Counted from the first letter of the stretch, positions 29,413 to 38,763 are shown. The stretch is DNA of 41,150 nucleotides from a virus (IMGVR_UViG_3300033141_001541:1-41150); one strand, 5' to 3'. The notes: generated by a model not told the origin, from the letters alone. A program made the numbers and translations.

Positions 29413-30503
29413 GTGTCCACCAGAAGCCGGGCGGCCGCTGGGCCGTATCCTATTATATAGGTGGCCGGCAGCGGTGGCGGTACTTCGGCCGGGGGAATGA
29501 GGCCGAACAGGCGGCAAGGGTGTTCGACGCGACGATCCGGGCCACCAGCTCCCGGTCGAAGTCGGGGCCAACGTTTACCCAGCTGGTGAACCGTTACGTC
29601 CATGCCAAAGCCGGTTTGGTGGCCGAATCCACCATGTGTAATTGGGAGTGGAAGTTCTCCCAGGTGATCCTCCCGGAGATCGGCCACCTCATGGCCGAAA
29701 CCATCGACGAGTCCACCCTGGACCATTACGTCACCACCCGGTTGCAACGGGTCAAGCGGGTGACGGTGGCCCGGGAGTTGTCCGACATCCAGGCGGTGTT
29801 GAACTGGGCGGCCAATCGGCGGTTTATATCCCAGAACCGGGCGGCCGGTTATCGGAAGCCCAGGCGGGACGACGCCATTATTGACCCGCCGTCCCTGGAG
29901 GAGCTCGCCGCGATATGGGCACACGCCAGCCCCCAGCTCCGGCGAGCGGTCCTCCTGGTCTATTTTACCGGGATCCGGCCCGGGCGGTCCGAGTTGCTGG
30001 CGCTGACATGGGACGACTATCACCCGGACACCGGGATTTTGACCGTCCGGTCCGCAGCCAAGGGGGGCCCTCGGGTCCGGCGGATCCCGGTGCACAAACA
30101 GCTTGCAGAGCATCTCAATAGATGGTATGAAGCGGACGATTCGGCTTATCCAGGCGCTCAAATTCGGCCGATCGTCCACAATAAAGGGCAGAGGGTGGGA
30201 TCATTGAAAACCACCTGGAAATCGACGCTCAGGCGAGCAAAAATACAACGGCGGCTGCGTATGTACGACCTGCGGCACGCCGCCATCACGGCCCTGGTGG
30301 CCCGGGGGGACCTCAAGACGGTCTCGAGTATCGCCGGCCACAGCCGGGAGGACACCACGCTGCGGGTATATGCCCACTCGTCGCCCGACCTGGCCCGGGA
30401 ACTGGTGGACCGCGTCCCCGCCCTGGAGCTTGACAATGTAAAAACCGAAAATCTTAGCCAGGTATCGCAGCAAACGCAGTCGGGAAGTGGCTCAGTCTGG
30501 TAG
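29409..30503 (+). CDS. int: Tyrosine integrase
   Basis: 364 residues from the GTG at 29409, chosen because it overlaps the previous stop (GTGA). An ATG at 29340 is possible but lies inside the signal-protein gene. VHQKPGGRWAVSYYIGGRQR is an N-terminal AP2-like arm-binding strand set. PTFTQLVNRYVHAKAGL opens the SAM-like core-binding domain. The catalytic domain has TGIRPGRSELLALTWDD (Arg I), RSAAKGGPRVRRIPV (Lys), YDLRHAAITAL (Arg II; Tyr in place of the usual first His), GHSREDTTLRVYAHSS (His III and the nucleophile Tyr). The last codons and the TAG stop are formed by the tRNA-Pro attP core. Confidence 0.88.
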   Translation: MSVHQKPGGRWAVSYYIGGRQRWRYFGRGNEAEQAARVFDATIRATSSRSKSGPTFTQLVNRYVHAKAGLVAESTMCNWEWKFSQVILPEIGHLMAETIDESTLDHYVTTRLQRVKRVTVARELSDIQAVLNWAANRRFISQNRAAGYRKPRRDDAIIDPPSLEELAAIWAHASPQLRRAVLLVYFTGIRPGRSELLALTWDDYHPDTGILTVRSAAKGGPRVRRIPVHKQLAEHLNRWYEADDSAYPGAQIRPIVHNKGQRVGSLKTTWKSTLRRAKIQRRLRMYDLRHAAITALVARGDLKTVSSIAGHSREDTTLRVYAHSSPDLARELVDRVPALELDNVKTENLSQVSQQTQSGSGSVW

Positions 30504-30519
30504 AGCACAGCGTTCGGGA
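30481..30519 (+). other. attP core: 5' half of a tRNA-Pro(CGG)
   Basis: The 39 bases CGGGAAGTGGCTCAGTCTGG, then TAGAGCACAGCGTTCGGGA match the acceptor 5' strand, D-arm and anticodon stem-loop of a bacterial tRNA-Pro with anticodon CGG. Homology stops at the end of the anticodon loop; the following GGCGGG does not pair with CAGCG. The int stop TAG (30501-30503) lies in the D-loop part. Phage genes flank both sides, so this is attP in free or circular form, not an occupied site. Confidence 0.75.
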
Positions 30520-30540
30520 GGCGGGAGTTAGGTATAGTCA

Positions 30541-30566
30541 AGCGTCTGAAATCAGGCGCTTTTTTA
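30541..30566 (+). terminator. Intrinsic terminator after int
   Basis: AGCGTCTGA (30541-30549) pairs with TCAGGCGCT (30552-30560) with one G-T pair, followed by TTTTTTA. It lies 38 bases after the int stop and ends the rightward lysogeny transcript before the converging giant gene at 30600. Confidence 0.8.
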
Positions 30567-30599
30567 TTTCATACTGACAATGGCGGACAATTAGCCGGC

Positions 30600-33500
30600 T
30601 CACAGGTCCGGCCGGCCCCTCATCAGCTTCTGTTGCAGCTTTTGGAGGTCGTCAATCTTTTTCCGGTATTCCTTTCGGTCGATCTTTTTCTGCATATACT
30701 CCCGGGTCAGCCGACCGCGCTTTTCCGATATCCGGCGCGTCAGCCGCTTCCGGGTGTTGATCTCGAACTCCTTTAGCTTCTGCATATTGGCCGGGCCCAG
30801 CTTGATCCCCAGCAGCGTACTGAGCATCGCCGTTTGAAATTCCACTGGCCGGTCCGCCCAATCGCGCACGTCCTTTCCCAGGAACGTGTTCTCGAACCCG
30901 GTCTTGAGTTTATTGAAATTATGTCCCCCCGGTGCCAGCGGCGGGGAAATCTCCTTCCAAGTGTAATCAAGGTATGTCCCCAGGATTTCCGCTGCGGCGC
31001 TGGCAAAGTCCACTTCCAGCTCCGCCTTGAGGGTCTCGTCGATGATGTCCTTCCCGGTGAACGGATCCCGGTTGGCAAGAAACGCGGCGATCAACTGCAA
31101 GGTGGGCATGTTGGGTAAAAGCGCCCGGAGCGGCAAGGGGCTTTGCCCCCACTTTTCGGCCAGGTCCCCGTAAGGCAGGATGTATGCCATGTCCAGGTAC
31201 AGGTCGTTGCCCCATTTATCCTGGAACGGCATCTTGACGTGGACGTAGGGCCCGGCCGCGACGCCCAGCTTCTGCTGCTGCCAGGGCGCCAGGAGCCGGC
31301 GTTCTTTCTCGGCCTGGGCCTCCGTCTCCCCCAGGGCCATTTGCGCGTACCGCTCGGCCCCGTACATGGCGGCCACCACGGCGGCCGTCTTCCAGGGCTT
31401 GCGGATGGTCATCTCGGCGGCCATGGGCAGCGCCTTGTAAGTGAAGACCACAAAAGGGCTCCACCACCGCTTGGCCAGCTTCACCCAGGGCGGGATGTCT
31501 CCGTAATTGAAAATGAACTTTTCAGCCTTCCGGGCGGCCTCGTCCACGCTCATGCCGGCGTCCCGGGCCTTGATGAATACGGCCATCTTGAAAAGGTGCT
31601 CGTTTCCCTGGTACAGCTCGGCAGGCAGGCTCATGGCCTTGCGGATCCAGCCTTTCAGTTTGCCGGCGTCCCGCAGCTTTCCCAGTTCGTCCCTGAGCTG
31701 GTGCAGTTCGCTGGTCACCCAGGAATTGTTGAACAGGCCCCATTCCTTGGCGGCCCTGAAATAAGGATCCACCTCTCCCCTGGCCACGGCCCGGGCAGCC
31801 TTCCCGTAAGTCTTTAGGTCCGCCGGGTTCACGTCCCCGTAAAACGCGAGCAGGGTGTTGCTCATAAAGTTCCGGGCATGGGTCGCCGGGTTCCAGATGA
31901 CCTTCCACGCCTTCCAGGTGCCCAGCGCCTTGTCGTACAGCCTCCCTGCCCCGGTTCGCCACTCGTGCACCTCCCGCAGGTCGTTCCAGACGTCTTTTCT
32001 AACCCATTTGCCGTCCAGCGCCCCGAACCGTTCGTCGGACACCTTGATAAAATTCTTGGGAACATCAACGCCCGGCCGTTTCACGATAGTCCATTCCGGT
32101 TGGTTCGCAATCGCCTCGAACAGCCTCGCCCTCAGGACGTCCGACTTCTGCACGCCGATCCCCTTGGCGATGGGATAAGGTGCGGTCTCGATCTCCCCCA
32201 TGAGACGTCGGATCTCGTAAGGGATGTCCTCCCGCATGTGGGCGTACCCCAGACTCATGGCCTTCCGGCCGGCCCTGGCCTCGGCGCGCGCCCTCTTGCC
32301 CTTCCCGAGCATCATTTCCAGGACGGCGATCTGTTCCTCGATCTCCTGGATCCCCTCCGGGTGCCCCTTCCGGCTTTGAACCTTCAACTCTCGCAGCTGC
32401 TCCCGGACTATCTTGCGCTGACTCGGGGTTAAGCCTTCGTGCTTGTCGTAAAACAGCGGGGCATACTCTTTGGCGCTGCCGTAATGGTAATAGTTGCGCC
32501 GGCGCTGGTGCAGCTCCCGGAACTTTTGATAGGCCAGCTCCTGGATTTCTTCCTTCGCCGCCTTTGCCGGGATGTCGTCCACGCCGATGCCGAAAGCGTA
32601 CTTGCGCCAGGCTTCCGTCTTGGCCTCGATGTCCGGCACAGCCATGGTCAGCTTTTTGTTCAAGTCGGCGCGTTGCCTCCGGGTCAGTTTGTCGAACCGG
32701 GAATATCTGAGAATGTCGTGCTTTTTCATGTCCTCCCGGAGTTCGGTAAATATCTCCCGGACCCGCTCGGCTTTTTTTTGCAGCTCGGGGGATGCCGTGG
32801 TGGACCCTTTCATCACCTGCATCAGGCGCTTTTGCTCCAGCTTGGTGGGGGCCAGTTTCTCCAGCTCTTTACCGAGTTCCACGGCCTTTTGCCACTCGGT
32901 TTCCGATGCCCGTTGAAATTCGCGCATCAGGTCACCGAAGTCTTTGTCCCGGTCCAGGCCGAGCCAGTACCGGGCTTCTTCATTGACAATCCGGTGGTTG
33001 ACGTACTGCTTGGCCTTGTCCAGAAACGGGGAGGCGAACCCCTGGTCCCAGGCGTTGGCGATCTTCCGGGCCAGGCGCCCGGCGGGTTTCAGGGCGGCGC
33101 CGGCGGCGGTGCCGGCCATGGCACCGATGAGGACTTTCTTGAGGTCGGAGCGTTCCGGGTTCTCCCAGTCAATACCGGTAGCACCGCCGACAGCGGCCCC
33201 GACAGCGGTGCCGGTGGGGAATCGGAGGGTGCCGTATTCCCTTAACTCCCGGGCGGCCTTTTTCCGCGCCCCAGGCATGGCCGAAGACTTGGGGAGGCTG
33301 CCTTGATCCGCCATGGATATATAACCCCCGTCCTTGGCCTTATAAATAATGTCCTGAAACGTGATATCGCTCCGTGAAAAATCAACGAGTTTCTTTATAT
33401 AGTCAAGCCGGGCGGGGGAGACTTCGTCACTCGATACGAATATGGCGCCCCGGGCGCCGGCCTGTTCTGCTTTCTGGATCAACCTGGCCGTGAACGCCTT

Positions 33501-36500
33501 CGATTCGCTCCCGGGGATATAGTCAATGTATCCAATCGGCTTGTTTTTGATATTCAGCAAAACGATGCCGGTCTTGCCGGACAGGTGCTCTCGCACATAC
33601 TTAACACCTTCATAAGGGTTTGTCAGGGCCCCTTCCGGCTCCGGGACGTCTTTAAAATACCGCTCCACGATGGGAACCCGCTTTTTAACGCCAGGCCCGG
33701 CCGCTTTTTTTAGGTCCGCCGGGGCGCCCACGGATGGTGCCAGGGCGGCGTATTTGTTCCCAGCGATGATGACATGGTCGGAATCAATACCCTTAAACGC
33801 CAGGATCTGGTCAAGGGTGTCCGCCAGGGTGATATCGTCGATGGACGGGGCCGGGTTGCCGCTTGGATGGTTATGAATAAAATAGACTTTCTTGGCGCCG
33901 GGGATATTCAATACATGGCCGGCGGTCTCAAAGGGCGCCACGGATGCTTCGCCGGAGGTCCCCTTCGAGTAGCGGTGGACCTCTAAGATCTTTCCTTTGT
34001 CGTCCGTGGCGATGATGTAGAATTGCTCTTGGGCGGACTTTCTGAGGTGTCTGACGAGACTTGCGGCGTCGGATGTGTTGCGTACGGTGCCTGAGGCGTG
34101 TAGGTGCCCAGTCTCTCTTGTCGTGATATGGGGCTGGGATAAAGCGGCAACGGAATGACCTTTCCCTTCCGTCTCGAATTTAAGGTCAAGCTGGAGTTGT
34201 TGCGGCGGTTCTTTGACAAGATGGGTGACTCCTTTGTGGTAAGTATAGTCCCCTTTTTGCGTTTTTGCAAGGGGCTCGACAAAGGCGTCCCGGAACGCCT
34301 CATCCTTTCCCTTGACCTCGAACATCTTGATCTGGTTTTTCACGTCCGAGGCCGCGTCGGAGGCAAATGCCTTGAGGGCGTCGGAAAAGGCGCGCTGGCT
34401 TTTCCCTTCGAGCCACTTGGCAAGGGTCACGGTCTCCATGTCCGCTTTTTTGGCGTCCTCACCGAATAGGCCGCGCTGGGCCAGGTATTGCTCAATGGAA
34501 TCAAACCGGCCGGCCTTGATCTCCACGAGCAACTCTGTGGCGCTTTTAATCTTCGGCGTAATGTCCCACTGTTCCCCCCGCGCCTTGATCCGGGAGATGG
34601 GCGTCAGGGTAGCCGCTACCTTATTTATAACCGTCCTCGGGGCCACTTCCAGCAGGTCCGGGTCGTCAATCACAGACCCGATAATCGTCCGCTCGATCAT
34701 GCGCTTGCCGTCTTCGTTCAAAACGCCGTATTTTTGGTTGACGTAGCGGTTAGTCTCGGATCGTGCAATCGCGCCGTCGTCCACGAGCCGGTCGATCAGC
34801 CGCGTTGCATCCGGCCGGGCCAGGTATTCGCGCAGGGTCTTGTCGGATCCTGTCAATATGTCCCCGATATACTCCAGGGTGCGCGGAGACACGTTTTTCC
34901 CCATGGACGCCGCCCGGGCGGATTCGCCCATCTCCTGGGTCATGGCCTTGTTGAGTTCAGAGGACAACCGGGACAGCGCCTTTTGTCCTTCCACGTCCTC
35001 GTCCATGAGACGGATCAGCATGGGGGACTTCATTTTCTTGACCGCCTCACGGTCGATGCCGAACTGACCGGCACGGTCGACCAGCGCCTTCCGGTAATTG
35101 TCGGCGGCTCCCTCCGTGTAGGCCCTCTGGATCAGCATGGTCCGGGCGTTTCCGCCGGCCGCCAGCATCTTCGGGGTTACCACGGGCGGGCCGTTCACCG
35201 CATCCGGATTATTTGTCAGCAGGTAGTCGGGATTGATCTTTTTGGCCCACTGGATCACCTTGTATTGCTCCGCCTTGTCCAGGTGATAGGTGCGTTCCTG
35301 GAAGCCCTGAGGATAATCCGGGCGCTTCGCAAAGCTCATGGGGTCGTGGGATGCAACCACGTCCTCGGCCTCCACCAAGGCGTATTTCGCCGGGATGCCG
35401 TCCGGGTTCCTGGGGGAATAAACACGGGTCGGGGCCCCGGCCTGCATTTTTCCCTTGACATCCTTTTTAAGAGGTGTTATGTTCCCAGTGCTTGCAGGAG
35501 GTTTACCGATGTCAGAAGTTTTCTTACTCAAAGAGGCCGACAACGTTTTCGTCCACGACGAAAGCGCGGACAAGATTTTCCGGCTCGAAGGCGACAAGCG
35601 GTTCGAGATTCGGTCGTCCGACGCCAGGGCCCGGATCATGCTAAATTCCTTCCCCATATCCAAAGAAGCCGCACTCCGCATCGCCGGCGCGTCCGCATAG
35701 TACGCCGCGTCGTAAAAAGCGCGGTTCAATTCCCTTAACTCGCTCCGCAAGCCCTGGAGTCCCTCCCGGGCGGTCTTGTCTTCCGTCTTTAAAATATCGC
35801 CGTCAACACTTCGGATCGCCTCGTATATCTTATGGCCAAGCCCCATCTTGGCATCAAATAGCCTGTCGGTGGTCAGCTGGATCTCGGAGATATGCCCGTT
35901 GGACAGCTTAACGTTCATGCTGATGTCCCGGTAACCGTCGGCAGGGCTGTCGAAGCGGTTGGCGAAAGACACAACGGGATACTTTCCCTTGATCCGCCGA
36001 AACGCCCGGAGCACCTCGTCCTTGTCTTTAAAGGTCACCGTTGACGCCAGCAGGTCCTTGATTCGCGATGCATCTCCTTGATATTCGTTCGACGCCTTTT
36101 GAATCGTCCGCTTTTTGGATTTCAGCCGGCCGATCTCTTTGGGCCGGAACCGGGGTGTCCCCCCGAATTCGTTTGCAATCCGCCTGGTAACGCTTTCATG
36201 CTCCTCTGCCACTTCGTCGGCTATCTTGTATAGATCGTCGATGGTCTTGATCTTTTGCCGGAGGGTTTTTTCCTCCTCGACGATCGCCTTCTTGGCGCCA
36301 CGGCGGATCAGCTCGGTTGTCGTGGCGTTTCCGTCTAGCACTACCAGCTTGTCGTCCGGGCGGCGATACACCCGAATAGGTGCGCGCTTCTCACCCGTCC
36401 CGGCCTCCGCCGCATCCATGAGGCGCCGGGCCTTTTCGATTTTCGCCTTGGGCCTTTCCAGGACTTCCAGGTCGTCGATGTCCACTTCAATCGAGCCCTC

Positions 36501-37631
36501 GGTGGGCTTTATGAACTTATGGGCGACGTCCTGGTCCCACTCGACCTCGGCCTCCGGGATCTTTAACCGTGCTTCCGGGATACCGGCCGCTGGCCCTTTT
36601 TCCGGTTGGAGTTGTAGATCCGGGCCGCCTTCTCCTTGGCCTTCCGGTCGGAAAGCCCTTGGTCCTTGAATTTGTCCCTCATCCGCTCGTAAGCCTTCGG
36701 CATCTGGGATCACCCCCTCTTGCTGGATTTTCCATTTTTTCATCAAGTCCGCCGGCAGGTTTTTCCTTGCCAGTCCGGGGAACTTCCGGGCCGCCCTTCG
36801 TACCGCATCCAGTATCTTTCTTTCCGCCAGGCTTTCCACCGTCAAGCCAGATAACAACCCGCCGCCCACGGCCACCAAGAGCGCCGCCTCCGGGTGTTTC
36901 GCCTCCAGGGCTTCCGCCCCGGCACCCGTCACTGTTTCTCCCAGGACGTCGATCCCGGCGGCCAGGGCTCCCCTTCCAAGGCCCGTGCCAATCTGGCGAG
37001 CGATGCCCTTCCCGGCGGCCCTTGCCGAAGACAGCCCGATTTTACCACCGGCGCCGAACCCGGCAGACGCCGCGATGGTCGGGTCAACCCACGGCTCGGT
37101 CTCCCCGAACAGCTCCTGGTAGATGTCCTCGTCGGACCTTCCTGTTTTTCGCTGAAATTCAATAAATTGCTTGCGCCGGGCGATCTCCCGGGTCATCTCT
37201 GCAATCTGCTCGTTCAGCTTTGCAAGCCCGGATCCGGGTTGCTCCGGCATCACGGGTTCTTCCGTGACGCGTTCCGGGAAGATATCCAAACCGGGGGCGG
37301 CGGGTTCCCGGGAAGGACCCTTGAGGGCGGCCATCGCCCTTTGCGCCTGTTCCTGTTCGAGCCTTTCCAGTTCCTGCTGCATCCGGGCCATCGCGGATTC
37401 GGTCACCATGCGGTAGTCAGGTTCCTGGGGCGGACCCTGATCAACGAACCCCATTGACGGCCCGGCGGCCATGGTGTCCACGCTGGGGTATTGGGGCGGG
37501 GGCGTTTCCTGCGGGGAGACCTCCGTCGTCCCGGTCCCCGTTGTCGGTTTTTCGTCGTCCCAAACCACGGCGGAAGGATCAATCTCCTCCCGCTCGTCGT
37601 CCCATACCACCTCTGCGGGGTTAATCGGCAT
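30600..37631 (-). CDS. Giant polyvalent/ejection protein with RelA/SpoT-like, ParB-like and JAB domains
   Basis: 2343 residues from the ATG at 37631 (GGGAG eight bases upstream; the TTG at 37637 is less likely). N terminus: two tandem PxxVVWDDE repeats. About residues 220-275 are Gly/Ala-rich. Near 400-460 a ParB-like piece (DKLVVLDGNATTTELIRRGA). About 510-630 is RelA/SpoT-like (DISMNVKLSNGHISEIQLTT). 645-709 is a Ser-rich linker coding opposite the antisense gene. 730-1000 is DdrB-like ParB (YLLTNNPDAVNGPPVVTPKM). About 1190-1290 is RadC/JAB with HNHPSGNPAPSIDD. 1475-1515 has glycine zippers. The remainder is helical with WNPATHARNFMSNTLLAFYG. This organisation matches polyvalent proteins delivered with phage DNA. 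Confidence 0.75.
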   Translation of the reverse strand: MPINPAEVVWDDEREEIDPSAVVWDDEKPTTGTGTTEVSPQETPPPQYPSVDTMAAGPSMGFVDQGPPQEPDYRMVTESAMARMQQELERLEQEQAQRAMAALKGPSREPAAPGLDIFPERVTEEPVMPEQPGSGLAKLNEQIAEMTREIARRKQFIEFQRKTGRSDEDIYQELFGETEPWVDPTIAASAGFGAGGKIGLSSARAAGKGIARQIGTGLGRGALAAGIDVLGETVTGAGAEALEAKHPEAALLVAVGGGLLSGLTVESLAERKILDAVRRAARKFPGLARKNLPADLMKKWKIQQEGVIPDAEGLRADEGQIQGPRAFRPEGQGEGGPDLQLQPEKGPAAGIPEARLKIPEAEVEWDQDVAHKFIKPTEGSIEVDIDDLEVLERPKAKIEKARRLMDAAEAGTGEKRAPIRVYRRPDDKLVVLDGNATTTELIRRGAKKAIVEEEKTLRQKIKTIDDLYKIADEVAEEHESVTRRIANEFGGTPRFRPKEIGRLKSKKRTIQKASNEYQGDASRIKDLLASTVTFKDKDEVLRAFRRIKGKYPVVSFANRFDSPADGYRDISMNVKLSNGHISEIQLTTDRLFDAKMGLGHKIYEAIRSVDGDILKTEDKTAREGLQGLRSELRELNRAFYDAAYYADAPAMRSAASLDMGKEFSMIRALASDDRISNRLSPSSRKILSALSSWTKTLSASLSKKTSDIGKPPASTGNITPLKKDVKGKMQAGAPTRVYSPRNPDGIPAKYALVEAEDVVASHDPMSFAKRPDYPQGFQERTYHLDKAEQYKVIQWAKKINPDYLLTNNPDAVNGPPVVTPKMLAAGGNARTMLIQRAYTEGAADNYRKALVDRAGQFGIDREAVKKMKSPMLIRLMDEDVEGQKALSRLSSELNKAMTQEMGESARAASMGKNVSPRTLEYIGDILTGSDKTLREYLARPDATRLIDRLVDDGAIARSETNRYVNQKYGVLNEDGKRMIERTIIGSVIDDPDLLEVAPRTVINKVAATLTPISRIKARGEQWDITPKIKSATELLVEIKAGRFDSIEQYLAQRGLFGEDAKKADMETVTLAKWLEGKSQRAFSDALKAFASDAASDVKNQIKMFEVKGKDEAFRDAFVEPLAKTQKGDYTYHKGVTHLVKEPPQQLQLDLKFETEGKGHSVAALSQPHITTRETGHLHASGTVRNTSDAASLVRHLRKSAQEQFYIIATDDKGKILEVHRYSKGTSGEASVAPFETAGHVLNIPGAKKVYFIHNHPSGNPAPSIDDITLADTLDQILAFKGIDSDHVIIAGNKYAALAPSVGAPADLKKAAGPGVKKRVPIVERYFKDVPEPEGALTNPYEGVKYVREHLSGKTGIVLLNIKNKPIGYIDYIPGSESKAFTARLIQKAEQAGARGAIFVSSDEVSPARLDYIKKLVDFSRSDITFQDIIYKAKDGGYISMADQGSLPKSSAMPGARKKAARELREYGTLRFPTGTAVGAAVGGATGIDWENPERSDLKKVLIGAMAGTAAGAALKPAGRLARKIANAWDQGFASPFLDKAKQYVNHRIVNEEARYWLGLDRDKDFGDLMREFQRASETEWQKAVELGKELEKLAPTKLEQKRLMQVMKGSTTASPELQKKAERVREIFTELREDMKKHDILRYSRFDKLTRRQRADLNKKLTMAVPDIEAKTEAWRKYAFGIGVDDIPAKAAKEEIQELAYQKFRELHQRRRNYYHYGSAKEYAPLFYDKHEGLTPSQRKIVREQLRELKVQSRKGHPEGIQEIEEQIAVLEMMLGKGKRARAEARAGRKAMSLGYAHMREDIPYEIRRLMGEIETAPYPIAKGIGVQKSDVLRARLFEAIANQPEWTIVKRPGVDVPKNFIKVSDERFGALDGKWVRKDVWNDLREVHEWRTGAGRLYDKALGTWKAWKVIWNPATHARNFMSNTLLAFYGDVNPADLKTYGKAARAVARGEVDPYFRAAKEWGLFNNSWVTSELHQLRDELGKLRDAGKLKGWIRKAMSLPAELYQGNEHLFKMAVFIKARDAGMSVDEAARKAEKFIFNYGDIPPWVKLAKRWWSPFVVFTYKALPMAAEMTIRKPWKTAAVVAAMYGAERYAQMALGETEAQAEKERRLLAPWQQQKLGVAAGPYVHVKMPFQDKWGNDLYLDMAYILPYGDLAEKWGQSPLPLRALLPNMPTLQLIAAFLANRDPFTGKDIIDETLKAELEVDFASAAAEILGTYLDYTWKEISPPLAPGGHNFNKLKTGFENTFLGKDVRDWADRPVEFQTAMLSTLLGIKLGPANMQKLKEFEINTRKRLTRRISEKRGRLTREYMQKKIDRKEYRKKIDDLQKLQQKLMRGRPDL
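35455..35483 (+). promoter_or_regulatory. Consensus promoter for the antisense gene
   Basis: TTGACA at 35455-35460 and TATGTT at 35478-35483 are separated by exactly 17 bases. TGT lies directly before the -10 (an extended -10). A start near 35490 would put AGGAGG (35496-35501) and the ATG (35509) within the first 20 bases of the transcript. It lies inside the giant gene but points the other way. Confidence 0.7.
35509..35700 (+). CDS. Small antisense-embedded protein of 63 residues
   Basis: ATG at 35509 with AGGAGG seven bases upstream and a near-consensus promoter 26 bases before that. MSEVFLLKEADNVFVHDESA, then DKIFRLEGDKRFEIRSSDAR and ARIMLNSFPISKEAALRIAG, ending ASA. It reads like a compact acidic protein with beta strands followed by a helix, no signal peptide and no low complexity. 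The opposite strand there codes for a Ser/Thr/Lys-rich linker of the giant protein. Both frames share wobble positions, so base composition alone cannot prove coding. A lysogeny-expressed regulator, immunity or anti-defence protein is possible. Confidence 0.6.
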   Translation: MSEVFLLKEADNVFVHDESADKIFRLEGDKRFEIRSSDARARIMLNSFPISKEAALRIAGASA

Positions 37632-38763
37632 ATTCAATACTCCCGTCGCTGTACTGCACCACTTTCCGGCCCTTGTGGGTGCCGGTGCGAACCACCTTCC
37701 GCTCGCCCTTCGGTGACGGGCTTTCCATACCCAAGCCGCTGGTCTCCGACGCCGGGATCCCGGCTTCCTTTATGATTTTTTCCGCTTCGCCGTCGTCCCA
37801 GCCAGCACCCACCAGGGCCTCCTTGATTTGAGCGGCGTCGTACCCGGCGGATTTGGCCCGCTTGGCCCAATTCTTTGCCGCGGACTTGTTCATGCCGAAA
37901 AACGCTTTACCCGGCGGTTCATCGAGCTCTGAGGCTTTCTCCTCGCTCATGGTTTTCATGTAAGCGTTTAAAATCGCCTGGGCCCGGTCCCCGGTTTGCT
38001 TCCACTCGTCAACGGCGTACTTCTGGGCCTTGGCGATCCGGTTCTGGCCCTGTGGCGTGGAGCTGTCAAACGCGCCCCGGAACAGGCTCACGATGTCGTC
38101 GTAGATGGCCTGCTCGGCCTGGAGGTCTTCGTCCTTGAACTCGGACTCCACTTCCTTTTGCGCCCGTGTCAGGGCCTTCTTTTCGCGAACCCGCACGTCC
38201 AGCGGCTTCTCCGGCGCCCGGGTCGCACGCGCTTTTTCTTTCGCAAAGGCCAGCTGTTCCTCTTTGGTCATCGGTTTCCACTGTTCCGGCGCCTTGGGCT
38301 TCAACGGGCTTTCCACGGCTTCGTAAAGGTTCGGGTTTTCCTGTATCAGCCGGGCCGCCTCCTCCTCGGGGTATTGCTGAGGAGCCCCCGGCCCGGCCTT
38401 GGCCTTGAGCCACGCCGTTTTGCCCGCCTTGGGCTCCTTGGCCGGCACGATCACCTTGATCTCGCCGGTCTTTTGGTTCTCCTGGTATATACCGATGCGC
38501 GGATCGCTCTGGAGCGGACCGAACCCAGGGTCCGAACGGTCCGCAATCGACCGGAACGACTTGACTAGCAAGATCATGTCCCGCATTTCCTCCAGGGACA
38601 GATTGTTCTTCTGCGCGAAATCCCGGAGACTCTCCGCGTTCCAATCCCGCTTTTCCGCCATGAACTTCCGGGCCACCCGGTCCATCTTCTTAGCCTTGAA
38701 CCAGTTGCTCAGCTCCACGATGCTCTGGTTGTCGGCCTGAAACGCTTCCACTGGAAATCCCAT
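37621..38763 (-). CDS. Internal virion/ejection protein, helical
   Basis: 380 residues from the ATG at 38763, AAGGAGGAAAAC upstream; the in-frame extension to 38931 is poly-Ala and overlaps the Gly-rich gene. Helical and highly charged: VELSNWFKAKKMDRVARKFM, EKRDWNAESLRDFAQKNNLS and EEQLAFAKEKARATRAPEKP. A C-terminal UBA-like helix pair (IKEALVGAGWDDGEAEKIIK) precedes a small beta tail (GTHKGRKVVQYSDGSIEYAD). It overlaps the giant gene start by 11 bases. It probably belongs to the ejectosome inside the capsid. Confidence 0.65.
   Translation of the reverse strand: MGFPVEAFQADNQSIVELSNWFKAKKMDRVARKFMAEKRDWNAESLRDFAQKNNLSLEEMRDMILLVKSFRSIADRSDPGFGPLQSDPRIGIYQENQKTGEIKVIVPAKEPKAGKTAWLKAKAGPGAPQQYPEEEAARLIQENPNLYEAVESPLKPKAPEQWKPMTKEEQLAFAKEKARATRAPEKPLDVRVREKKALTRAQKEVESEFKDEDLQAEQAIYDDIVSLFRGAFDSSTPQGQNRIAKAQKYAVDEWKQTGDRAQAILNAYMKTMSEEKASELDEPPGKAFFGMNKSAAKNWAKRAKSAGYDAAQIKEALVGAGWDDGEAEKIIKEAGIPASETSGLGMESPSPKGERKVVRTGTHKGRKVVQYSDGSIEYAD

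Noticed and set aside
29292-30179. Minus-strand frame opposite integrase
   Set aside because: Pro/Gly/Arg-rich shadow of the clearly recognised integrase.
30481-30530. A complete tRNA gene
   Set aside because: Only the 5' half is present; after the anticodon loop there is no matching stem, T-arm or CCA-side acceptor strand.
34488-35738. Plus-strand frame of 416 codons overlapping the antisense cassette in another frame
   Set aside because: Composition is typical of a shadow (many Arg, Gly, His, Val), with no start signals, unlike the 63-codon frame with its own promoter and AGGAGG.
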